Below are positions 1 through 11,704 of a stretch of 64,000 nt of DNA, piece by piece. The notes beneath the pieces are model-generated. The model ran no database searches. It was not told where the DNA came from and saw only the letters and a list, made by a program, of their open reading frames with translations. Source of the stretch: Aphelidium insulamus (taxonomy: Eukaryota; Aphelidiomycota; Aphelidea; Aphelidiaceae). The stretch covers positions 124,001-188,000 of the forward strand of contig JAZDSV010000001.1 of assembly GCA_036784855.1 (NCBI GenBank). The letters run 5' to 3'. Position 1 is the first letter of the stretch. Each line of letters begins with the position of its first letter. A program made the translations under genes and the position numbers.

Positions 1-301
1 TCTGCACGTGATTGCCGGCATACAAGCTCTGCGCCTGCCCCACCTCTCTCTCGGCTCCATCACTTCACTGGGCATGGACTCATCGGCAACAAGCAGCAGT
101 GCGGCGGACAGTGCACACAGTATCACTTCTTATCGCGACCGTATCGAGCGCTCACTGGACCGTCTGTACGGGCCCGCCAGCCTGGATGATTTCATATACG
201 GCTATGACGACGTGGAGCACGGGAATGATGCGTATGAAAAGTTTGACGCTGTCTCATTCTACCGTGGCATTGTCGGCATGCTGCGCCGCGATGGTCTCTG
301 A
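1..301 (+). CDS. C-terminal end of an unidentified protein (5' truncated by window edge)
   Basis: An open frame enters from the left edge and stops at 299-301. It gives about 100 residues: a Ser/Ala-rich stretch, then an acidic and aromatic tail with GYDDVEHGNDAYEKFDAV, ending GMLRRDGL. I do not recognise a domain. That this is a real 3' end is inferred from clean frame, coding-like composition and the following AT-rich spacer (about 320-430). The frame is already open at base 2, so the start lies outside the window or in an earlier exon. A TA-rich near-palindromic stretch (about 347-395) lies between this gene and the next. Confidence 0.45.
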   Translation, partial: LHVIAGIQALRLPHLSLGSITSLGMDSSATSSSAADSAHSITSYRDRIERSLDRLYGPASLDDFIYGYDDVEHGNDAYEKFDAVSFYRGIVGMLRRDGL

Positions 302-441
302 CCATTCTTCAAGCAATACATAGATTAGTTCATTATGGAGCTGCTATACTATATATATATTTATAGATATATATATATATATCAGCTATATATGCACACA
401 GGTGGAGCTATAAATAGCACACCTCGATTCTATACAACACG

Positions 442-1934
442 ATGTTTCGCCTTCTCCGCCCGCTGTCTGCCGCGTCACAGCTCACTGCCAAGTCCTTCAC
501 GCACCCGCGCCATCTCAGCTCCAATATCGGTCACGACGGCGGCGTTACTGTCACATTTGACGACGGGAGCCACTCGCACTTGTACGTCTATTATTTTTTA
601 TAATGGCTGACTGTACTTACATGGAACAGCGGCGCCTTCTGGCTGCGCGACCATTGCAAGTGTGAACAGTGCTGGCATCCGGTGACAAAGCAGCGCCTGG
701 TGGACACTTTTGCCGTGCGTGCCCGTGATATATATATTACAGTGTCTATGTATTAGCACTCCTCAAACTACTTGTAGTTGCCCGCTGATATACGCGCGGC
801 TAGCAGTAACAGCAGCGGTAATACTACGGTGCGCGTAGTGTGGCCCGACAGTCACGAGAGCGTGTTTCCCGTGGAGTTCCTGCAACGGAATGCTTACAAC
901 CCGCCCGTCGCCGCCACCATGGCAGCAACAGTGCCTCGCCGACAAAAGATCCTGTGGCCCGGCAGCAGCTTCACCAGCAAGGCCATGGTCGAGCCGGCGG
1001 TCTCGTTCGACTACGTGATGTCCACCGACAACAAGGACGCCGGTCTGGCCGAGTGGCTGCGCCAGATTGACGTGTACGGCTTCTGCTTCGTGGACGGTGT
1101 GCCGGTGAGTCCGGTGGCCACGGAGCAGCTGGCCCGGCGCATTGCGTTCATACGCGAGTCGCACTATGGCGCGTTTTGGGACTTTACCAGCGACCTGTCA
1201 AAGAGTGACACGGCCTACACGCAGCTGGGCATTGGCGCGCACACCGACAGCACGTACTTTACGGATCCCGTGGGGTCAGTACTGTGTGCATATGCTTCTG
1301 TGTGGATACTTGTACCACTGTATGATACTTGTACCACTGCGACTTTCTATAACCACGCTTACTATGGCTGGGCAGACTGCAACTGTTCCATCTGCTGCGT
1401 CATGATGGCGAGGGCGGCCACACGCTGCTGGTTGACGGGTTTCATGCCGCGGAGCAGATACGCCGCACGGCCCCCGACGCATTCCATGCCCTGTGCACGT
1501 TGCGCATCCCCACGCACAGTGCCGGCGACGCGCACTGTCTGCTGCGCCCCACGCCGCATGCCGGCTACCCGCTGATCCAGCTGGACCCGGCACACCTGGA
1601 CACAGCGAATGTGCCGGCGCCGCCATACCAGATCCGCTACAACAACCACGACCGCAGCTGTCTCTCTGGCCGCCTGGGACACAGTGCCGAGTCCGTGGCC
1701 AGGCTGTATGACGCGCTGCGTGTGTGGCACCGCACCATCACCGACCGTGACAATGAGCTGTGGTTGCAGCTGCGCCCTGGCCGCGCCGTAATCGTGGACA
1801 ACTGGCGCGTGCTGCACGGCCGCAGTGCATTCACCGGCTACCGTCGCCTGTGCGGTGCCTACATCAACTGGGACGACTACCGGAGCCGTGTGGCCACGGT
1901 GCTCGACGCTCACAAGGACAAGGCCGATGTGTGA
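442..1934 (+). CDS. TMLHE: Trimethyllysine dioxygenase, mitochondrial (four exons)
   Basis: Fe(II)/2-oxoglutarate dioxygenase that hydroxylates N6-trimethyllysine, the first step of carnitine synthesis. Exons are about 442-581, 630-714, 778-1274 and 1376-1934; all three introns are GT-AG and join in phase. The N-terminus MFRLLRPLSAASQLTAKSF is basic and hydroxylated, fitting a mitochondrial presequence. Exons 1-2 give the zinc-binding DUF971-type head (FWLRDHCKCEQC). The iron site is HTDSTYF (HxD) with the distal His probably in NWRVLHGR; the segment GGHTLLVDGF is typical of TMLHE. The tail GYRRLCGAYINWDD matches TMLHE better than gamma-butyrobetaine hydroxylase, the nearest alternative. The ABCG gene follows 230 bp downstream on the same strand. 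Confidence 0.88.
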
Positions 1935-2164
1935 TGGATTACATATGCATTGGCATCGCATCGCGATAGATGCCCTGCTAGAGAATGCCATAGCAATGCA
2001 ATAGAGAGCCGATGTAGGCAGGAGATGTACGTGTGTATGTGGTGTGTGCATAGACACGTCCACCGGGGGCGACACGTGGCCGCCACAGCCAGCCACCTGC
2101 TTCCCGGGGGGTGACGTGTAATCAGCACGCATATATATTGTGGCGCGTGTGTTTACTAGAGCGC

Positions 2165-4498
2165 ATGACCGCGGCACCAGTATCCATGTCTGCCATGGAG
2201 GCCCCGCTGGGTGGCACCGGTGACGAGCAACAGCAGCAGCAGGTGTCTGGACTGGACGCCGCGCCGCGTCTGCGCTGGGACCGCGTAGACTACACGGCGC
2301 CGCTGCCGTTCACTGTTCGCGCGCGCTCCCATCTCGGCATTGGCATGGACGGCGCGCAGCCCAGACACATTCTGCACCAAGTGTCGGGTGACGCGGCCGG
2401 CGGGGAACTGATTGCCATCCTCGGCCCCAGTGGCAGCGGCAAGGTACGTGGTGACACTGTCTGCTTCTCATTGCTTACTCCCACAGACCACCCTTATAAA
2501 TGTGCTGGCGGGACGCATCACTGACGGGACACTGCGCGGTCAGATACTTGTCAATGGGCGCAAGGTATGAGAGTGAGAGTCAGGACTTGTGCGCCGGTAC
2601 TTGTCTTCACCACGCACCTGGCAGCGCAATCGATCATGGCGACACATGTCGGCCTTGGTGGAGCAGAGCACCGTACTCCAGGAACACTTGACCGTGCGCG
2701 AAACTATAGAGTTCACGGCCCGGCTGCGTTTGCCGCGCGCACTTGACCGTAAAGAGATTTCTGCACGCGTCGACCAAGTAATTGAAGCTCTTGGTTTGAA
2801 TGAGTGTGCGCACACGTCCATACAACGCATCAGTGGCGGCGAAAGGAAGCGGGCGTGCATGGCAAGTTGCGTTACAGATTCGTTCAACTATATTTCAACT
2901 TGAGCAGGGTATGGAGTTGGTGACATCGCCTCGATATCTGTTCCTGGATGAGCCCACCTCTGGACTGGGCAAGTTTCAACTATGCATGCATTTGCGTGAT
3001 AACCACGTAGACTCGTACACGGCACAGAGCATAGTGGAGTGTGCACATCGGCTTGCCATCGGCGACAAGAAGGTTGTCATAATGTCCATTCATCAGCCGC
3101 GGCCCAACATAATGTCCATGTTCTCCAAGATTATGCTCCTGTCTCAAGGCCGGCTCTTGTTCTCTGGCACCGTCACAGGTACTCGTACAACGCGTATCGA
3201 TGCAACTGCTCTATAATATCCATAAACTAGATGCAATGGCCTACTTCTCTTCACGTGGATTGCACTGCCCGCCGCCAATGAACCCAATGGACTTTCTGCT
3301 GGACAATATTATTGTTGACAAGAGATCAACTGAGCTGCGCGCAGCCTCGGAACAAAAAGTGGCATACTTGATCGAGTCTTGGACGCTGGCCAGTGGTGCA
3401 TCCGAAGTCGACGACGAGATTGCCGCCCTGAATGACAGCGCGGATATGGTGCCTGAGCCGGCATTCCACATGCTGGACACTGGAACGCGGACACTGTCTG
3501 CCATCATCGCCGACTACGTGGACGAGTGGCAGTATTGGCAGAAGAAGCCGAATGTTCTGCGGCAAATGCAAGTACTGTTCGTGCGCAACCTGACCGACTA
3601 TCGACGGTTCCGCGGCGCGCTGGTTGCGATCACGGCGCAGACAATCTCCGTGGCTGCATTCACATCCTTGATCTTCTTTCAGCTTGGCACCACACAGAGC
3701 GATATCCAGAACCGAATCGGGCTCTTGTTCTTTGTGGTGGTGCAGCAGGCATTTGCGTTCACGATGCCGCTCAGTATTGTGTTTCCCGTGGAGAAGTGCC
3801 AGATTCGACGCGAGAGATCCAGTGTAACCTACTTGGCCATCAGCGTCTACACGGCCAAGGCACTTAGGTATTGTAGTCGGTAATGTATTAGCTCAACAAC
3901 TAATGACGATCCATCAGTGTACTTCCGCAGTCGCTGATTTCTGCCGCGGTCTTTGGTTCGATAGTTTACTGGTGCACCGGACTGGTGCCGACAGCATACT
4001 GCTTTTCGCTGTTTCTTACGGTCACGCTGAGCCTAGTGGCGACATCACAAGCATTAGGACTACTGGTTGGTGCCATGATCGAGTCGGTGCAAGTTGCGCT
4101 GGTAAGTGCAGTGTTGTTTATACCTGGCAACTAACTAACCCCGTATGTAGATCGTCGGCCCGCTGATCACGCTCCTGTTCGTCGTATTTGCGGGAAACAT
4201 TGTCAACTCGACAAACATGCCAGCCGTGCTACGATGGGTGCAGTACATTTCGCCGTGTGCCTACGCGTACCAAGCATTGATGCAGAATGAGTTTGCCGGC
4301 GTTACTTTCACCTGCGACCCGACATCCACATCCGGAGTGTGTTTCAGCACGGGGCAACAGGTGCTGGACTTTTACGATATCGGATTCCTGGGCATCTGGG
4401 AGAGTGTGGGTGTAATGCTGGCCATAATGATGGCATTCCACTCACTGGCATACATTGTGCTCTCGCTAAATACAAGGCCTCCAAAGCTGAAGATCTGA
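2165..4498 (+). CDS. ABCG/WHITE-family half transporter
   Basis: ATP-driven membrane half transporter, expected to work as a dimer; the substrate cannot be told. The order is NBD then TMD, as in ABCG proteins. Walker A is GPSGSGKTT (split by an intron), signature ISGGERKR, Walker B YLFLDEPTSGLDS, H-loop SIHQPRP. The membrane domain follows a DYVDEWQYWQKKPNVLRQ linker and shows about six hydrophobic segments, ending near RPPKLKI. There are eight exons. Two introns, 2872-2907 and 2969-3010, start with GCAAGT instead of GT; the joins give RACMGMELVTSP and SGLDSYTAQS, which are family-standard. The start at 2165 is chosen over upstream ATG 2111 because it lies closer to the conserved domain; about 25 residues, including a Q run, precede the first core strand. 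Confidence 0.9.
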
Positions 4499-4585
4499 GT
4501 ACACTTACAGTCAACGACCACATAAATGCTCATCATGCAAATACTATCATTAAATCCAACGTATTATTGACTTCGTGGGCATACA

Positions 4586-5945
4586 TTACTGCTTTTTGGC
4601 ATTCGTGTCACTCAGCCACTTGAATACAACGCTGAAATCGTGACCCTTCAGTGGCTGAGCAGCACCCTGCTTGTCCACCACGGTAGCGCCACTAACCACT
4701 CGATACACCTCGTTAGCCATGGCGCCCAGCATGACGGTACTGCCAGTTTGGGCTGCAGACTGGCACGCAAGCCCCATGTCCTTCAGCATCAACTCAATGC
4801 CAAATCCTCCCTTATAGCCCTTTGAAGACGGGACGTTGGGAAGAATGTTTGGCACGGGATTGTATGTGTCCAGCGACCAGTTCCTGCCCGACGATGTGGC
4901 AATGATTCCCGAGAGCACTTTGGGGTCCATCCTATCTGTTAGACGTATAGTAAGCCCACAAGCCAACATATTTACCCGCAGCGTATTCCCAGATTCATCG
5001 TTTCGGCAGTGGCCACCATGCTGATGCCTGATTATGTCAGCGGGATACTGTCACCGATAAAGCACACAATATGCGCACCCAGCAGCATGTTGTTACAGAT
5101 CTTGGCCACCTGGCCCATCCCCTGCTTGCCACAGTGCACGATATTTTTGCCCATCATGGCCAGCACCGGTTTGACTTGGTTGAACTCTGACTCGCTGTCT
5201 GACCCAACCATAAACGTCAATGTCCCTGCCTCGGCACCCAGAACACCTACATCTCACTTAAGCACGAGAAGGCGCCTTTATACACACGACTACTACCTCC
5301 AGAAACAGGGGCGTCGACCATGACGGTGCGGTCAATTGAGGCCTTCATCACTGTTGTGACACGCTGACTGGTCATTGGGTCGATGGTGCTAGAGTCAAGA
5401 AGCGTGGTGCCAGGGCGAATGCCTGATATTATGCCCGACTGGCGATCCAAATACACCTGAGTAGAGACCATGTCAGAAGAGCCAATACACACAGAGTCAA
5501 GATCGCCACCTTTTCCACATGCGGCGAGGAAGGCAGCATGGTTACGATGATGTTGGCTTTCTCGGCCACGGCGCGCGGAGAAGCGACGCTCTACCATTCA
5601 ATATGGAGTAAAATTAGGCGCGCTTGAGGCGACAATGTACGCACCTCCACCTGGGGATGCCGTTTGGCAAAGTCGGCTGCAGCGGCAGAGTTTACATCGT
5701 GCACAATTAGCTTGGCGTTGGACTTTCGCGCCAAGTTGTTGGCCATGTGGCGCCCCATCTGACCGAGGCCAATGAAGCCGTACACCTGTAACACCGAAGC
5801 GTACGTATAGATGTTGATGATGCCATGCTAGACACGCGACCCACCGCTGCTCATTAGGTTAACATGGACATTAGCGGCTACCATCAAGCTACTTGCGTGA
5901 TGAATTCGCCGTGCTTGCGAAGCGTCGCGCAATCCTGGACGCCAT
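4586..5945 (-). CDS. HIBADH: 3-hydroxyisobutyrate dehydrogenase, mitochondrial
   Basis: NAD-dependent oxidation of 3-hydroxyisobutyrate in valine breakdown. The Rossmann motif is GFIGLGQMG, the substrate motif DAPVSGG, the catalytic region GQVAKICNNMLL and the tail DFSVVFKWL, all characteristic. About six exons. Downstream joins give VEKVYLDRQSG, VSGGVLGAEAGTLTFMVG, LLGAHIVMVATAETMNLGIR and CGMDPKVLSG. The likely first exon (ATG at 5943-5945) encodes MASRIARRFASTANSSR, an excellent mitochondrial presequence. Its only obvious donor (AA|GTAGCT) does not put the VYGFIGLG exon in frame with the acceptor TTACAG, so the first join is unresolved. Everything from the Rossmann exon (about 5785 leftward) is secure. 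Confidence 0.85.
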
Positions 5946-6572
5946 TATGCTGTGCGGGTGCTTGTCAAGTGCGTGGGAACACTTCGAACTGGATTAAAAC
6001 ACGCGATTAACCTTCTGGGCGGCTTATTGCAATAACAGATTTTGGTGCATTTACATTGCAACAGTATTTCATCCAGCAACTACCATCTAACCCTTATATT
6101 TTGGGTTTATTTCTTGATATAAACCCAAATTCCCCATTTACATGCACATCCCACTAGTATTGAAAGAATGTAGAGCATTTTTCAGCGCAGGAATTCTACG
6201 GTTCTGACAAGCAGTACGTATGGTTTAGCACACTGACAATTGTTCATCCTGTAACTTCGCCTAAGAGACTGTGTTCACGAATGTTGCCCTTCCACTAAAC
6301 TATGGCTAGACTTAAGTTAGTTGGGCTACTATTGTGCGGCACCACTACATACATCAGAATGTTGTGTGGTTGGTAAGCAAGTAGGAATCACGGAGAGGGA
6401 AGTCTTGGCCTTATGACGCTTGTTTAAGCTGGACAAAACTGCCTTGTCTTGTTTTGTTGTACTGTGGTAGTGTTTTGTACACGGTGTGCAAACACTAATC
6501 TCGTTGGAGTACAACTGCCCGATCCACCACACTTTCCGGCAGCCAGAGAGTGCACCATCCACCACGCGGCAA
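5946..6572. other. Gene-free spacer with one hairpin-forming inverted repeat
   Basis: About 630 bp between the divergent HIBADH and ABCB starts. I find no coding frame with gene-like features and no RNA gene. It is more AT-rich than the genes. The one clear structure is the inverted repeat at 6100-6129. It probably holds the promoters of both neighbours; no specific site can be supported. Confidence 0.5.
6100..6129. repeat. Perfect 11-bp inverted repeat with 8-nt loop
   Basis: TTTGGGTTTAT at 6100-6110 is followed, after TTCTTGAT, by its exact reverse complement at 6119-6129. It could form a hairpin in DNA or RNA or be a dyad binding site in the divergent promoter region. No run of T follows that would make it a bacterial-style terminator. 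Confidence 0.6.
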
Positions 6573-9500
6573 ATGGACGGCGGTAGTGGCACAAGCGATG
6601 ATTTGCCCCGTGTAGTCACCGCCGCTGAAGCAGACGGTGACGATGGCCCGCAAGCGCCCCGACGCCACGACATCATTGTCAGCACTTCGTCCAGCGAGGA
6701 GACCGTCTCGTCACAGAACTCGATGTCGGACGCGCCACCCAGCCGGTCACTGGAACGCCCGGGTGGCCTGCATCCCGCCGCAGCTACCGGCCGGTACCTA
6801 CACGCCAACCGCCCAGCCCCGCTCTCCATCTCTATACAGCTGCCCACGTCGTCTGTCTCTTCGTCCGCCCAGACCCTCATCAACCACTCCGCATCGTCTG
6901 GACACTCATCTCGTGCGCACCATTCCGGTGGTTTGCGCTCCTCTTCGTCCACCAGCCCGCACCGCCAGGGTCACGGGGCCGCACAGTCGCGGACACTGTT
7001 CTCGCCATCGAGAAGCAGTCCGGAACATCTCGGCATACCGTTTGTGGTGGTGTCGAGCAGTGGCGGCGATGCCGAAACCTCTCCGTCTCCCAGCCCATCT
7101 GCGGTGAAGTCACCAACCACACCGAGAATGGCCCCGCGCTCCCCCCGATCGCCGCGTGGAATGCTCAGCCCTATGAGTCCCAGTCCCCGCAGTCCTAGTC
7201 CCCGAAGTCCCAGTCCACGTGGTTTCGACGTTGATAGAATGCTGGCTATTGGCGCCGATGTATTCAATGCAATTGCCACGCCACACACACCGCTAGTAGC
7301 GCCAACATCGGCAGAGTGGCGTGTATTTCCCCGGCCTGCACCGCCGATTCCCCGTCAACTCAGCATCGACATTGACGATTTGACTCGGGGTAGCGGTGAT
7401 GATGTTGAGATGACGGAGGCGGACCCCGATGGCAAGACGAGTAAGAAGAAACAGAGCAAGTCTGGCTCCGACGATACCAGTCAGGATTTTGCCGGCGGCG
7501 TGGACACGCTGGCCGATGTGTCGGCTGGTGTTAGTGGCGACACTTCGGCCGAGAACAATGTTGGCTATCAAGATGAACCCGTTGTCACTGTGAAGAGTCT
7601 TTTTAGCTTTGCAGACCGAAATGACAAGTTTCTCATTGTATTTGGCGCGCTGCTGAATGTCATTTACGGCACGCTTGTGCCGATTATTCCCTATTTTTAC
7701 GGTGTGACTTATTTGGTTAATGCCTTTTAATTGAAACTTACATTGAGCGCAGGTTTCGTCTTCCAGGCATTTGTGGAGAAGCGGGTGGGACTCATTGACG
7801 ACACCGAGTTCAATTCACGCGTTCGCCAGTACGCCGTCTACTTTGTGGCAATAGCGAGCGCCTGTTTTGCCATCGGTTCTGCCAGTAGCTACTGCTGGGT
7901 TATCAGTGGCTTTCATCAGTACAACTCGATCCTGGTAGCCTATTACAGGGCTATTCTCCGCCAGGACATTGGCTGGTTTGACAGCTCGTGTGATCCGGAA
8001 GACGGCGCGAATTTCTATGCGTCCGGCCTTGTAGCGTGCGTGCATCATAAATGTCCCAAATATTTAGATTAAATCATCTCGCAGGGACGCCAAAAAGGTG
8101 CAGACGGCCATTTCGCTGCAGGCAGGTGAAATGATCAAACGCGCCACCACGTTTGTTGTGGCCATTGGACTGTCCATATATTGTGGATGGGAGTTGGCGC
8201 TGGTCTTGCTGTCCTTGATCCCACTCAACGTTGTGGTTAGCGTGTTCTATCGAAGCAGAATAGCGCGAAAGACCGATGAACAGCAGCAGGCGCGTTCCGG
8301 CACCACGCAATTCATCACGGAGCTGCTGGAGGAAGTGAAACTGATCTTCGCTTACGGTGCCAGTCAGCAGGAGCAGAAACGGTTTGAGAAAATGTCGGCC
8401 AAACGACGCAGTCTCACCATATCCACGTACTATGACTGGGGCCAGCTGCTGGGCTTGATGAACTTTTTGATTTTCGCCAGCTTCGCACTTGGGTACTGGT
8501 ATGGCGGGAGGCTCATTGCGGATGGCAACCGTTCCGGCGGCAATATCCTCCAAGTATTTCTCATGAATAACGTTGCGTTCGGTTCGCTCTCGGTGATCAC
8601 GCGGCGCCTGTCAACATATGCCGAAGCCACATCGGTTGCACGGCGGATATTCTCAGTCATATGGCGTTTGCCAGAGATTGATTCTGAGCAAGTTGATGGA
8701 TTGGAGGACACATGGGCTCCTGTTTCTGGCACCATCCAGTTTTGCGATGTGCACTTTTCGTATCCAACACGGAAAGACGTGCCTATTTTGCGCGGATTAA
8801 CTTTTGAAATACCGGCCGGCTGCGTTGTTGGCGTTGTTGGCTCTAGCGGCAGTGGAAAGAGCACCATAGTTCAGTTGCTTGAGAGGTTTTTTGATGCGGA
8901 CGCTGGTGCAGTGATGATTGACGGAAATTCTGTTACCGACTACAATGTGGGCTACTTGCGGTCCAAAATGGCAGTGGTCACCCAGGAGCCATTTCTGTTT
9001 GATGTGAGTATCCGTGAAAATTTGCTCTTTGGACTGGCACCAGATGCGGCCTGTTGCACCGAGGAGGAAATCGAAGCCCGTATGGAGGAAGTGTGCAAAT
9101 TGGCTGCCATACACGACTTTATTTCCGCTCTACCGCAAGGATATGAGACAACGGTTGGTGATTGCGGCGATCAGCTGTCTGGCGGGCAACGGCAGCGCAT
9201 TGTTTTGGCTCGGGCGCTTATGCGTCGACCAAAGATTCTTATTTTAGGTAAGATGGCATTATCTGGGAACAGTTAACAATCATCTGAGCTCATTCTCTCC
9301 CCCTCAGACGAGGCCACGAGCTACCTGGATGTGCACTCGGAGCAGGAAGTCATGCAATCGCTGGCCAAGCTGCCATATCGACCCACAATGATAATTATCG
9401 CTCATCGATTAAAGTCTTTAGAATTCGTGGACAAGATCCTGGTAATGTCCGATGGAGTGCTGGTGGAGCAGGGCGTTCCTGCAGATTTAAGAGATCTGCC

Positions 9501-11679
9501 AGACGGCATATACGCCGCCATGATCAAGGCTCTTGATGAACCGGCGAAAAAGCCGTCGTCGCCATTCCTGACCGTCGCCTCACCGGAATCATTCGGTGTA
9601 CGCACCAGTCTTGATGGTTGGCGCAAGTCCAGTGAAATCAATGGCCGCGCCTCTTCAGCCGGCCGACGCGGCTCAAGAGAAGTTGACATTCAGGACCAGT
9701 TGGCCGACACAAGAACAGTCAAGCAAGCTCTTGATTTCTCATCGTACAACAAATACATGGCGTTGCTTGGAATGTTGTTGTCGGTCGTCGATGGCCTGAC
9801 AATACCCGCGTACTCGGTGGTATTCACGTGGGTGCTAACCGCTTATTCGAACGCCAACCTTCAGCAAGTGCAAGACGATATGAAAGTATACGCAATGTAT
9901 TTTTTGGGGATTGCTTTCATCAAGGGTCTGGCGATGGGTGGGAGAAAGGTGGTTCTGGGTATCACAGCTGCCAATGTCAGTCACTCGCTGCGGTTGAAAA
10001 TGTTGGCGGCGACACTCGATCATGAAGTGCCTTGGTTCGAGAATGATGCCAACAATGCCGCTGTCGTGGCGATGAGCATTTCGGAAGATCCTTCCCAGCT
10101 TTATCAGTTCTTTATAGCTGTGATTCCCACGCTACTCGAGACCGTGACTGTCATTGTGGCCGGAATTACCGTTGCAATGATTGCCGGATACCAGTTGGCT
10201 CTGGCTACCATGGCTGCATTTCCCATTATCATGATTGCCACTCGGTCACATGGTCAAGCGGAAGTTGGCGTGAACAATAAGGTACAGCGGATGTACGAAA
10301 AGAGTGAAGCGCTTGCACGAGAATCAATCGAAGCTATTCGAACCGTGACAGCATTCTCTCTGCAAAGCGCAATGATAGAAAGATACAGCGAATTCATTAA
10401 AGCGCCGTACCTGGCTGCTCGCCGAGACACTCTACCAATTGCCATTGGCAGCGGAATAACCGAAGGTCTTATTTACCTATGTGAAGGTAGCTGCGTGATG
10501 GTGCTGATTATTGCCAATGTCCTCTGACTGTTATTCAGCCGCGATATTTTACTATGGCTCCGATTTGTACATCAAAGGCGAGTACGATTTCGACCAAATT
10601 CTGCTGGTGTTTTCTTCAATTGTTTTCTGCTCGACCAACTTGACGCAGTCAATGTTTATAATTCCAGAATATGCTCGGGTAAAGATTGCGGCGTCTCGCG
10701 TACTGACCTCACTCGCACCGCGAATTCCCCATGCAGTCGTGTTGGATCAGCGAGGCGCCACAGAGAACTCTGACGATAAAGCTGATCGTCCCATTACCAG
10801 CACTCGCATCGAATTTACAAATGTTCGGTTCTCCTACCCCGCGCGGTCAAATATTCCAGTCTTGCAAGATTTTTCTCTCGTCATCAACGCTGGGGAAACA
10901 ACTGCCCTCGTTGGCCCGAGGTGACAAATATGTGATTTTTCTTTGACTCATTAACATTGCAGTGGCTGTGGCAAATCAACGATCTTGCAGCTGATTGAAC
11001 GGTTCTACCGTCCAGCCGGCGGAACAATTCATATTGGTCGGTCCAACATCAAAAAGATAGCAATCAACACACTGCGGTCCACCATCGGCTATGTAAATCA
11101 AGAGACAAGACTATTTCGGCGATCAATAGCCGAGAACATTGCATTTGGCTGTGAATATATCGATGCGGTTAATGATACTACTACATCTACGTCTGAAAGT
11201 ACAGTGCTCTCCTCACAACTGCAACATCGAGTCGAGGAAGCTGCCAAGGCTGCTCTCATTCACGATTACATTATGACATTGCCCAAAGGTTACAACACAC
11301 AAGTCGGCGAAAAGGGCATTCAATTGTCTGGGGGTCAGCGGCAAAGAATCGCTCTTGCCCGCATGATTCTGCGCGATTGTCAGATATTGCTGCTAGGTAC
11401 TTGTGAGCACTTTGTATGCAATTGCTCACCTGCGCCACAGATGAATTTACATCCGGACTGGACAATGAAACGGAGACCAAGTTGATGGAAACGCTGGCAG
11501 AATTGTCTAAAAAACGCACCACAGTCATAGTAGCTCACAGATTAGCCACAATTCGTGATGCTCGGTCTATCGTGGTAATGAACAGCGGTCAGGTACAAGA
11601 AAAGGGATCACACGATGAACTGATGCGGTCTCGGGGCGTCTACTGGGAGATGGTGCAATCACAAGCTGGGCAGCGATAG
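6573..11679 (+). CDS. Full-size ABCB (P-glycoprotein/MDR type) transporter with long disordered N-terminus
   Basis: Exporter with two TMD-NBD halves in one chain; substrate unknown. There are seven exons, all joins GT-AG and in phase. The first about 350 residues are low-complexity, rich in Ser/Pro/Gly with repeated SPR/SPSPR units (7140-7220) and an acidic/Lys segment, then the first TMD begins at about [18 protein letters not shown]1: Walker [10 protein letters not shown], signature LSGGQRQR, Walker [15 protein letters not shown]2: Walker A GPSGCGKST, signature LSGGQRQR, Walker [12 protein letters not shown]. Both catalytic Glu residues and both switch His (IIAHRL, IVAHRL) are present, so both ATP sites look usable. 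The head is far longer than the roughly 50 residues of animal ABCB1. Confidence 0.92.
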
Positions 11680-11704
11680 TGCATTATAATTAATAGAGCG
11701 GTGT

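Noticed and set aside
442-1934. Gamma-butyrobetaine hydroxylase as identity of the first dioxygenase
   Set aside because: The GGHTLLVDGF and GYRRLCG motifs and the presequence fit trimethyllysine dioxygenase better.
1362-2177. A 271-codon open frame on the minus strand over the TMLHE gene
   Set aside because: It lies antisense to conserved TMLHE exons, matches no family and is explained by the high GC content.
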